Positions 15,456 to 22,626 of a stretch of DNA of 24,857 nucleotides are shown piece by piece (within the stretch, counting starts at the first letter, position 1; each line of letters starts with the position of its first letter). Source of the stretch: JAGHBT01 sp035311885 (GTDB lineage: Bacteria > Krumholzibacteriota > Krumholzibacteriia > Krumholzibacteriales > WJIX01); assembly GCA_964554125.1 (NCBI GenBank), contig CAZKNG010000030.1, positions 1 through 24,857 on the forward strand. The letters run 5' to 3'. The notes under the pieces were generated by a model. That model was not told the origin of the DNA, ran no database searches, and worked only from the letters and a program-made list of their open reading frames with translations. A program made the translations under genes and the position numbers.

Positions 15456-15992
15456 TTATTCTTCCTCTGAAGCTACTTCAGCCAGCATTTCATCGAGTCT
15501 TCTTTCAATCTCCGCTATAGAGGGTTCCAATCCATTTATAACATACTCTGTGGGATTTTCTGAAAACTCTGTAAATTCCCTTCCCTCTATGCCGTAAATG
15601 ACTATTTCCGGCATATAATATCCGCACTTTTCACCGAATTTGATCACTGTAGGGAGATTCAATCCATGAGAATTAATAAGCCCCTGTTTCGAATTAATAC
15701 TCAGGTCATCCACTCTGAACCGGTGGCAAAATCCCGGTTCCGAGCTCCCGGTAAATATGCTGTCCACAATAATAGCCTTTTCGTATCCCTCAAGTTCATA
15801 TATCAGATCCACACCGCCGGAATAGTTTTTAGAAAAGGTAACAAGCGGGCTTCTCCCTGAATATTTTTTACTGAGAAGATCTATTATATATAATCCCACA
15901 CTGTCGTCACTGAGCATGGGGTTTCCCAATCCCAGGACAAGAACCCCTTTCAAACCCTGTTTCCTTCGAATATTTTGCTTCAATAGAGACAT
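15456..15992 (-). CDS. [NiFe]-hydrogenase maturation endopeptidase (HycI/HyaD family)
   Basis: A 178-residue protein with VLVLGLGNPMLSDDSVG near the N-terminus, where an acidic residue of the S-D-D stretch (D29/D30) is expected to touch nickel. It also has 'AIIVDSIFTG' and 'NSHGLNLPTVIKFGEKC', matching the second acidic and His positions of the family. About 16 residues precede the motif, slightly more than usual, so the start may lie a few codons later. The enzyme removes the C-terminal peptide of the large subunit after nickel insertion; the MvhA here ends in just such a 26-residue tail. It lies 116 bases after sucD and 56 before hdrA, inside the same minus-strand array. None of the HypA-F maturation proteins are in the window. 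Confidence 0.88.
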   Translation of the reverse strand: MSLLKQNIRRKQGLKGVLVLGLGNPMLSDDSVGLYIIDLLSKKYSGRSPLVTFSKNYSGGVDLIYELEGYEKAIIVDSIFTGSSEPGFCHRFRVDDLSINSKQGLINSHGLNLPTVIKFGEKCGYYMPEIVIYGIEGREFTEFSENPTEYVINGLEPSIAEIERRLDEMLAEVASEEE

Positions 15993-16108
15993 TGTACTCT
16001 CAATCCTTTGCCTTTCTACCAGAACACCCTGCTTGTCCTCCGTCGGTATTTATTCTAAAACCCATAATAAACCGGCGAATTCCCTGCAGAGTGTCTTTCG
16101 CTGATTCT

Positions 16109-16981
16109 CTATTTACCAAGGATCCTTTTCATCGTTATCCCGATATCCGCCGGGGATTCTACAACTTCCACACCACAAGAGCTCAGAGCTTCCATCTTCT
16201 CTTTAGCCGTACCTTTACCGCCGGCTACAATAGCACCGGCGTGTCCCATCCGCTTTCCCGGCGGGGCTGTGCGCCCGGCTATAAATCCTACAACAGGCTT
16301 ATCAAAGGATTCTCTTATATACCGCGCGGCAATCTCTTCATCGCTTCCACCTATTTCACCTATCATTACAACACCCTCAGTTTCAGGATCATCTCTGAAA
16401 AGCTTCAGGGCGTCTATAAATCGTGTTCCCACTACGGGATCTCCTCCAAGCCCGATGCATGTAGTCTGCCCGAGCCCTTCTTTTGTAAGCTGATCTACAG
16501 CTTCATAGGTAAGGGTGCCGCTTCGTGATATAACACCTATACTTCCGGAGCGGTGAATAAAACCGGGCATGATCCCTACCTTACATTGTCCCGGTGATAT
16601 AACTCCCGGACAGTTGGGACCTACCAGACGGGTATCTTTCCCCTTAAGATATTCGGTGACATTTATCATGTCGAGAGTAGGTATCCCCTCGCTTATACAC
16701 ACTACCAGTTTCACACCTCCGTCCGCGGCTTCCATAATTGCGTCAGCGGCAAATATCGGAGGTACGAATATTATGGAACTATCCGCTCCGGTCTCTTTTA
16801 CAGCTTCGAAGACGGTATCAAATACGGGGATACCTTGATGAACCCGGCCGCCTTTCCCGGGCGTGACACCCGCGACGACATTGGTGCCGTATTCTACCAT
16901 CTGCTGTGAATGAAATGACCCTTCTTTACCGGTAAGGCCCTGAACTAGAAGTCTTGTCTTATCACTAACTAGAATGCTCAT
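16109..16981 (-). CDS. sucD: Succinyl-CoA synthetase alpha subunit
   Basis: A 290-residue protein, the usual length for SucD. The CoA-binding Rossmann domain is 'LLVQGLTGKEGSFHSQQMVE', followed by 'VAGVTPGKGG' and 'VGPNCPGVISPGQCKVGIMP'. The active-site His that becomes phosphorylated is in GHAGAIVAGGKGTAKEK near the C-terminus. AAAGGA precedes ATG 16979-16981 by four to five bases, and sucC ends 24 bases upstream. Together they interconvert succinyl-CoA plus ADP or GDP and Pi with succinate, CoA and the triphosphate. The direction is not readable. It lies between the FrhB/MvhD module and the hydrogenase protease on the same strand, an unusual setting. Confidence 0.95.
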   Translation of the reverse strand: MSILVSDKTRLLVQGLTGKEGSFHSQQMVEYGTNVVAGVTPGKGGRVHQGIPVFDTVFEAVKETGADSSIIFVPPIFAADAIMEAADGGVKLVVCISEGIPTLDMINVTEYLKGKDTRLVGPNCPGVISPGQCKVGIMPGFIHRSGSIGVISRSGTLTYEAVDQLTKEGLGQTTCIGLGGDPVVGTRFIDALKLFRDDPETEGVVMIGEIGGSDEEIAARYIRESFDKPVVGFIAGRTAPPGKRMGHAGAIVAGGKGTAKEKMEALSSCGVEVVESPADIGITMKRILGK

Positions 16982-17005
16982 TATATCCTTTTTCTATCCT
17001 GCCGG

Positions 17006-18166
17006 TTAATTCTCCGTAGCTTCAACCGCTTTCCGCGCGGCATCGGCAAGGTTTTCAGCTACAGTAAACTTAAGATCTGAAGACTGAAGAATTTCCGCCG
17101 CAATATCAGAATTTGTCCCCGCGAGCCTGACTATTACGGGAACGCTGACGCCCTGTCGTTTAGCGGCTTCGATAACTCCGTTAGCCACACGGTCACACCG
17201 TACTATTCCGCCGAATATATTTATGAGTACGGCCTTTACGTTAGTGTCTGAGAGGAGGATATTGAAAGCTTTCTCGACTCGTTCGGCGGATGCCGCTCCA
17301 CCCACATCAAGAAAGTTAGCCGGCATTGCCCCGTAGTGTTGAATAATATCCATTGTAGCCATTGCAAGCCCCGCTCCATTGACCATGCACCCTACTTTCC
17401 CGGATAATTTTACATAGCTGAGATTATGTTCGGCAGCTTCAATTTCTGTGGGCTCTTCTTCATTAAGATCTCTTAGCTTCGCAATATCAGGATGTTTTAC
17501 TAAAGCACTGTTATCAAAGTTAATTTTGGCGTCAGCGGCCAGAATCCGTCCGTCTTTAGTTATAGCGAGTGGATTTATCTCTACAAGAGACGTGTCAGTT
17601 TCAGTGAAAAGACGATAGAGGTTAAGCAGGATTTTTACTGTCCCCCTCAAGAGTTCCTTCGGCATATTAAGACCAAACGCGATCTTTCTCGCCTGAAAGG
17701 GCCTTAAGCCCACAGCGGGGTCTATAAATTCCTTTACTATTTTTTCGGGAGATTCTGAAGCTACAACCTCTATTTCCATCCCTCCCTCTTCAGAAGCTAT
17801 CACAACAACGCACGAGGTCTCTCTGTCTATAACCATTCCGAGATAGAGTTCATTCTCTATTTCAATTGCTTCCTCTACCAGCACTTTACGGACAAGTTTC
17901 CCCTCGGGACCCGTCTGATGCGTAACCAGGTTCATTCCGATTATCTTCTCAGCTTCCGTCTTTGCCTCTCCGGAGGCTGAAGCCATCTTGACTCCTCCCC
18001 CCTTACCGCGTCCTCCCGCGTGAACCTGGGCTTTTACGACAACCTTTTTCCCGATCCTGCCCGCGGCGCTGAAAGCCTCTTCGGGTGTTTCGGCAACTTC
18101 GCCCTGAGGTACGGATATACCGAACTTTGCGAATAACTCTTTCGCCTGATATTCATGTATCTTCAT
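17006..18166 (-). CDS. sucC: Succinyl-CoA synthetase beta subunit (ATP-grasp)
   Basis: A 386-residue protein, close to the family's usual ~388. The N-terminus MKIHEYQAKELFAKFGI is diagnostic. The ATP-grasp part includes 'KVVVKAQVHAGGRGKGGGVK' and 'LVEINPLAITKDGRILAADA'; the C-terminal ligase part has 'VNGAGLAMATMDIIQHYG', 'NFLDVGGAA' and 'INIFGGIVRCDRVANGV'. It begins 27 bases after the stop of the upstream mvhD copy and precedes sucD by 24 bases. It supplies the nucleotide site of succinyl-CoA synthetase. In fermentative and reductive-TCA metabolism its partner is a ferredoxin-dependent 2-oxoglutarate oxidoreductase, which is not in this window. Confidence 0.95.
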   Translation of the reverse strand: MKIHEYQAKELFAKFGISVPQGEVAETPEEAFSAAGRIGKKVVVKAQVHAGGRGKGGGVKMASASGEAKTEAEKIIGMNLVTHQTGPEGKLVRKVLVEEAIEIENELYLGMVIDRETSCVVVIASEEGGMEIEVVASESPEKIVKEFIDPAVGLRPFQARKIAFGLNMPKELLRGTVKILLNLYRLFTETDTSLVEINPLAITKDGRILAADAKINFDNSALVKHPDIAKLRDLNEEEPTEIEAAEHNLSYVKLSGKVGCMVNGAGLAMATMDIIQHYGAMPANFLDVGGAASAERVEKAFNILLSDTNVKAVLINIFGGIVRCDRVANGVIEAAKRQGVSVPVIVRLAGTNSDIAAEILQSSDLKFTVAENLADAARKAVEATEN

Positions 18167-18193
18167 AAAACTCTTTCTTAATATCTGCCCGGA

Positions 18194-18619
18194 CTAAAGA
18201 AAAACTTTTTTCTTGGCGGGGTTTTCCCCCAAACTCTTAATCTCTTCGGTAAATTCAGTGGTAACGCGCACGAACTTCGCACCCTCCGCCGCGGAGATCC
18301 AGGAAAGCTTCAGCCTCTTAGATTCCATTCCGAGTGTGTCGAATATCCTCTTTAAAATAGCGAACCTTCTCCTGGTGAAATAATTCCCCGATTGATAATG
18401 ACAATCTCCGGGATGACAACCCCCGACAAGAACACCGTCAGCGCCGTGAAGAAACGATTTGACCATAAATACAGGATTAACGCGGCTCGAGCACATAACT
18501 CTTACAGGTAGTATTGAGGCGGGATACTTCATTCGGTTCGTCCCCGCCAGATCAGCCCCCGAATATGTACACCATTTGCACAGAAAACTGATTATTTTAG
18601 GTTTAAACTCTTTCGGCAT
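18194..18619 (-). CDS. mvhD: MvhD-like [2Fe-2S] electron transfer protein (copy 2)
   Basis: 141 residues from ATG 18617-18619 (MPKEFKPKIISF); a TTG six bases earlier (18625) would give MNMPKEF and sits closer to the AGGAG ribosome binding site, so the start is uncertain. All MvhD cysteine motifs are present: FLCKWCTYSGADLAG, RVMCSSRVNP, GCHPGDCHY. The sequence is closer to the copy at 23981 (both have RVMCSSR and GNYxTRRR) than to the hydrogenase-linked copy at 13026. It lies 42 bases after the second FrhB-like gene and 27 before sucC. By family analogy it would carry electrons between an HdrA-type flavoprotein and another redox partner, probably the FrhB-like proteins next to it. Confidence 0.9.
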   Translation of the reverse strand: MPKEFKPKIISFLCKWCTYSGADLAGTNRMKYPASILPVRVMCSSRVNPVFMVKSFLHGADGVLVGGCHPGDCHYQSGNYFTRRRFAILKRIFDTLGMESKRLKLSWISAAEGAKFVRVTTEFTEEIKSLGENPAKKKVFL

Positions 18620-18661
18620 ATTCAAATAACCTCTCCTGAAAATAGATAAATCAAAAACGTA

Positions 18662-19765
18662 TCAATCGTTTCCCAGTTCAGACAGTTCATCCTCTTTGAA
18701 TATTGTTACAGGTATCTCTTCATCAACATCTCTTCCCGGTATATAATCAAAGATCCCGGCAACCTGCTCACCTGTTTTTCTGAACAAAGTGGAAACCGGA
18801 ATATCAGCCGGACATACCTCCGTGCACTGACCGCAGCCGACACATGAAAAACTCATGTGGCTTAATCTTCCAATGTGAAAGAGCACTGTATCGGTGGGGA
18901 CCCTCACACCACCCCTTACGGGCAGCTCATTCGCTATGACCGAGGTATCCGGATCATAGGCGCATGATTCAAAATCACAAAGCACGCATTGGCAGATCGG
19001 ACATACCCTCATACATCCGTGGCAACCGATGCATCTGCCGAAAAGATCTATCATCCCGTCGAGCCCTGAATCTTCTATCTTTATCTCCTTGAAATCTTTT
19101 TCCTTCTGTTCACTTCTCTTTTCAAGAAGCGCCTCGAATCTCTTCATATCCAGTTGCCCATCTGATATTTCAGCGTCGAACTCTTCGGTCATAGCGGTCG
19201 ATCTTTCAGAATGAAGATAGATTAAACATTTACTACTCAGGTCTTTTTCTCCTAATAAAGAAACTGTAATATCAGCATTCTGCGGCACAAAATGCTCACA
19301 CGATGCGCATGATTGCCTTATATTATCGGGATCAACCCCCTTTTCAACAGCTTTCCAGTAACCTGGAAGCAGCTTCCGGCCATTATCCTTTAAGGTTTTA
19401 TCAAAAGGGAAAGAACCTCCGCAAGTGTAGGAGATTAGCAGAAAGTCATCAATCGATCCCTGTGAACGCTTGACAAGCTCGATAAAAGACCTTAATTCAC
19501 AGGGTCTTATAACAGCCGCAACAGGTTTTTTCATAGGCGGCAAAGAGGAAATAATCTTCCCTCCATTTACATTCATGAAGGGATGCAACGGAATCGCGTC
19601 CTCGAGCAGACCGGGATCTGTAATGAGCGCGTAATCAAAAAAACCTTTACCCGTTGTTCTCCTTAATGTAAAAACCCCGCTCACCTTGTCGTTTTCAAGC
19701 AGGAATTTCAGCAGCCGGACCACTCCCTCTTCCGCGCCCTTATCTATACTTAAAATCTGATCCAT
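18662..19765 (-). CDS. FrhB/FdhB-like subunit with C-terminal iron-sulfur clusters (copy 2)
   Basis: A 367-residue protein. The N-terminal two thirds match the F420-hydrogenase/formate-dehydrogenase beta-subunit domain: IRPCELRSFIEL (86-97), 'ISYTCGG', and CASCEHFVPQNADIT (153-167), the family's C-x2-C-x(n)-AD motif. The C-terminal third has a seven-Cys run, CIGCHGCMRVCPICQCVLC (C245-C263), and then a regular cluster motif CVGCGQCTEVCP (C308-C318). Both FrhB-like proteins here also share 'FHxGRxSHMSxSC' between the two. It is soluble, with no signal. The ATG at 19763-19765 is preceded by TAGGAG, which contains the stop of the upstream paralog; the two genes are 11 bases apart. It presumably transfers electrons from the HdrA pair to an unknown acceptor or ferredoxin. 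Whether it keeps the flavin site of FrhB cannot be seen. Confidence 0.8.
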   Translation of the reverse strand: MDQILSIDKGAEEGVVRLLKFLLENDKVSGVFTLRRTTGKGFFDYALITDPGLLEDAIPLHPFMNVNGGKIISSLPPMKKPVAAVIRPCELRSFIELVKRSQGSIDDFLLISYTCGGSFPFDKTLKDNGRKLLPGYWKAVEKGVDPDNIRQSCASCEHFVPQNADITVSLLGEKDLSSKCLIYLHSERSTAMTEEFDAEISDGQLDMKRFEALLEKRSEQKEKDFKEIKIEDSGLDGMIDLFGRCIGCHGCMRVCPICQCVLCDFESCAYDPDTSVIANELPVRGGVRVPTDTVLFHIGRLSHMSFSCVGCGQCTEVCPADIPVSTLFRKTGEQVAGIFDYIPGRDVDEEIPVTIFKEDELSELGND

Positions 19766-19776
19766 TCCTATATCTC

Positions 19777-20925
19777 CTAACCTTCCGCTCCCTTAACCAG
19801 CTCATTTATTCCTTTTTCTTCCTCTTCCCTGTAAGTTTTCAATGGGACTGGTTCTTCCTTATCTTTTCCGCTCCTGTAGTTGAAAGTGTCCTGCGTTCGA
19901 TCCGCCACATAACTGAAAAGGTCAGCTACGGGAATCGATACCGGACAGGCATCGGTACACAGTCCGCAGGAAACACAGGAGAGACTCATATGCGACATTC
20001 TTCCGACATGAAACATGACCCTGTCAGCCGGCAGGGAAACAGCTCCGCGGCTCTCCGTTCTAAGTAAAACAGATTCGGCGTCGAGCCTGGAGGTTTCAGA
20101 ATCAAAATAGCACTGCCTGCAGTAACAGACGGGGCAAACGCTCTGGCAGTTATGACACCCTATGCAATCAGCGAATGTCTCTGAGAGACTTTCAAATCCC
20201 TCAACCATCCCTTTTACCTTCTTAAATCTTTCTTTTCTCCTTTTTATCTGTTCTTTCTTAAGCTCCTCGATATTTTCCTTCCAGCTTGAAATATCCACTG
20301 AAGGTTCTATATCCATTTTCTTTAAAAGAGCTGAACCCTTTTTACTGCCGGGGATCAGAAGAATATTCCCGCTGCTTTCTGAATAAAAGGCAAAATGCAG
20401 GTCGGAGGCGGGCAGCATGGAAAAATCATCACAAATCCGGCATACCTGTTTTACCGATTCTACATCACGTCCGGGACCGGCCAGCACGGAATCAAATGTT
20501 TTCTCTCCATTTACGGGATCTTTTATGTAGTCGGAGAGGGGCAGAGCACCAGGACAGTCATAAGTTATAAGGGTTACAGTGTCCAGCTTTACCTGATTCA
20601 GCTTGGATAGCTCTATCGCGGCCCGGACCTCACAGGGTCTCATAAGGGCTGCTATTCTGATATTCCCCTCTCCCTTTCTGCTGCAGCTGCTGAGGGCATT
20701 CGCGCCCTGAACCGGCATAACCGGAGCGACTGGATCTGCCTCTCTCAGCAAATTTTCATCATTTACTAAAACCCAGGCGTATGAATCTTCAGATGGAACC
20801 CTCATAGGGATCAGAACCGCGTCAAAATCTTCCAGCGAGAGCAATTCCTCGAGGAAAGCAAGAATAGCCTCAGTTATCCCCTTTTTATTCGATATATCCG
20901 CGCCTTTAATACTGGTCTTTGTCAC
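19777..20925 (-). CDS. FrhB/FdhB-like subunit with C-terminal iron-sulfur clusters (copy 1)
   Basis: A 382-residue paralog of the following gene with the same domain order. FrhB/FdhB domain: MRPCEVRAAIEL (95-106), 'ITYDCPGALPL', and CRICDDFSMLPASDL (162-176). Then come a charged coiled segment (~218-240), the seven-Cys run CIGCHNCQSVCPVCYCRQC (C254-C272), and CVSCGLCTDACP (C317-C327). The start is GTG at 20923-20925, set by AAGGAG six bases upstream; an ATG four bases earlier is out of frame. It begins 12 bases after the upstream HdrA-like gene. Paired FrhB-like genes beside hdrA genes occur in some anaerobic archaea and bacteria, where they are thought to link HdrA to F420, ferredoxin or another carrier. 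Its own partner here is not known. Confidence 0.8.
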   Translation of the reverse strand: MTKTSIKGADISNKKGITEAILAFLEELLSLEDFDAVLIPMRVPSEDSYAWVLVNDENLLREADPVAPVMPVQGANALSSCSRKGEGNIRIAALMRPCEVRAAIELSKLNQVKLDTVTLITYDCPGALPLSDYIKDPVNGEKTFDSVLAGPGRDVESVKQVCRICDDFSMLPASDLHFAFYSESSGNILLIPGSKKGSALLKKMDIEPSVDISSWKENIEELKKEQIKRRKERFKKVKGMVEGFESLSETFADCIGCHNCQSVCPVCYCRQCYFDSETSRLDAESVLLRTESRGAVSLPADRVMFHVGRMSHMSLSCVSCGLCTDACPVSIPVADLFSYVADRTQDTFNYRSGKDKEEPVPLKTYREEEEKGINELVKGAEG

Positions 20926-20937
20926 CCATATCTCCTT

Positions 20938-22626
20938 CTATCTGATTGCCTCTATGATTTCCCGGTATATCTGGGGGCTGGTAAAGTGCTTTGCCCTGAT
21001 CGCTCCTGAAGGACAACTGCCCGCGCAATTACCGCATCCCCTGCAGACAGCTTCATTTACAACACATACCCCCCTCTCGCCGTCGAATATGATTGATCCG
21101 TAGGGACATACTTCCATACATGTCTGACATCCCACGCAGAAATCCTCAAGAATTTCAGAAACTTTAACCTCGGGAACTATCTTTTTCCCCGGTATCAGAC
21201 GCGCGGCAATCTTGCCGCTTACCGCCTGAGCCTGGAGCATCGATTCTGATATCCCGGCAGCCCCCCGGCAGGCACCCGATATGAATATCCCCTCTATAGA
21301 GGTCTCCACAGGATTGAGCTGCTGATGTTCCTCTTTGAAAAAACCTGTTTCGCTGAGAGGGATATTTAAAAGCTCTGCCAAATTTTCAGTTCCCTTTGCG
21401 GCTTCCATGGCGGGAGCCAGAATTACCATATCAACATCAGCTTCATTCCTTTTCTTATCAATTTCCGCGTACTCTATGTGTGTACCTTTTATCTTTAGAT
21501 CAGTAGTCCTTATAAACTCCGTTCCACCTCTCCTGACCTCTTCGAAAAAGTCCTGATCCTGCTGATGAGGAAGACACAGATCTCTGTAAAAATCCTTGAT
21601 TTCGATTGAATCGGACTGCTCACGCAGGAAAGAGGCTAGTTTCAGCATGTAATTACAGCAGATCTGAGAGCAGTAACCTTTTTCCTCTCTGCCCACGCAG
21701 TGGATCAGCCCCACAGATCCCGGCTCCTCTCCGGATCTTAAGGTGACCTTCCCTTCCCTTTTGATCATATCCTCGATCTCGAGCGAGGTGTATACTTCAC
21801 TATCTTTCTTGTATTTATATTGAGATAATTCAGAAGGATCTATAAGCTCAAACCCCGTGGCTGCAACTATGGCTCCGACCGTAAATTCAGTTTCTGCCCT
21901 GTCATCTCTTGAGCCTTTTAAACTGATCTCAAAATTACCGAAAAATCCCACGGCACTTTCAAGCTCGGTCTCTGTGAAAATATCAATATTTTCATCTTCT
22001 TTGACTTCTTCTATCTTCTTTCCAATAATATCCGAACTTCCGCCCTGACGGGGGAGAAGCTTTTTGAATTTAGATGCTTCCCCGCCCAATTCGGCGCTCT
22101 TCTCCACCAGATATACCTTTCTTTCTTCTCCGGCTAAGGAAAGGGCGGTTTCAATCCCCGAAATCCCTCCGCCTATCACCAGCACATCGGGGTTACTGTC
22201 GAGTTCTTTCTCAAAAAGTTCTGACTGCCTCAGCACTCTGCCGATAGCTCCCCGTATATACTGAATCGCCTTCCTCGTGGCTTTCTGCTTATCGGGAATC
22301 ATCCACGCGCACTGCTCCCTTATATTTACCATCTTATACAGATAGGGATTAAAATTTGCCTTTTTGCATATATTGATGAATGTGGAGTCGTGATCTCTCG
22401 GTGAGCAGGCGGCGACAACCAGATGGGAGTACTCATTCTCCCTTATCTCCCGCTCGAGATATTCCTTGCCTTCATTGGAGCACAGAAGTTTGAAACGCTT
22501 TACCACAAGCTCCTCATTCTGAAACTCCTCCAGAGAGGGCAGAGTATCTATTATTGTATCGATCTCAATATTATCAGCAATATTGGGACCGCACTCGCAG
22601 ATATAAACACCTATCTTCGCGCTCAT
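20938..22626 (-). CDS. HdrA-like flavoprotein lacking the inserted ferredoxin domain (QmoB-like)
   Basis: A 562-residue protein. The N-terminal HdrA cluster domain is present (YICECGPNIADN with C10 and C12; 'LLCSNEGKEYLE'; 'VAACSPRDH'; 'NIREQCAWM'). The FAD domain starts at GGGISG near residue 153, and the C-terminal two-cluster ferredoxin is complete (CVGCQTCMEVCP, CRGCGNCAGSCP, from about 496). Missing are the ferredoxin insertion that full HdrA carries after the first FAD segment, and the 'ECxxC' motif next to it, which is replaced by 'LLPRQGGSSDIIG'. The start overlaps the stop of the preceding HdrA-like gene by four bases (ATGA). The neighbour has exactly the cluster set missing here, so the two probably form a heterodimer like QmoA/QmoB; QmoB also carries an MvhD-like domain, which here is a separate gene. 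Confidence 0.85.
   Translation of the reverse strand: MSAKIGVYICECGPNIADNIEIDTIIDTLPSLEEFQNEELVVKRFKLLCSNEGKEYLEREIRENEYSHLVVAACSPRDHDSTFINICKKANFNPYLYKMVNIREQCAWMIPDKQKATRKAIQYIRGAIGRVLRQSELFEKELDSNPDVLVIGGGISGIETALSLAGEERKVYLVEKSAELGGEASKFKKLLPRQGGSSDIIGKKIEEVKEDENIDIFTETELESAVGFFGNFEISLKGSRDDRAETEFTVGAIVAATGFELIDPSELSQYKYKKDSEVYTSLEIEDMIKREGKVTLRSGEEPGSVGLIHCVGREEKGYCSQICCNYMLKLASFLREQSDSIEIKDFYRDLCLPHQQDQDFFEEVRRGGTEFIRTTDLKIKGTHIEYAEIDKKRNEADVDMVILAPAMEAAKGTENLAELLNIPLSETGFFKEEHQQLNPVETSIEGIFISGACRGAAGISESMLQAQAVSGKIAARLIPGKKIVPEVKVSEILEDFCVGCQTCMEVCPYGSIIFDGERGVCVVNEAVCRGCGNCAGSCPSGAIRAKHFTSPQIYREIIEAIR

Noticed and set aside
15001..15597. 198-codon plus-strand frame across hdrA and the protease gene
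   Set aside because: It is antisense to two recognised genes and has no family features.
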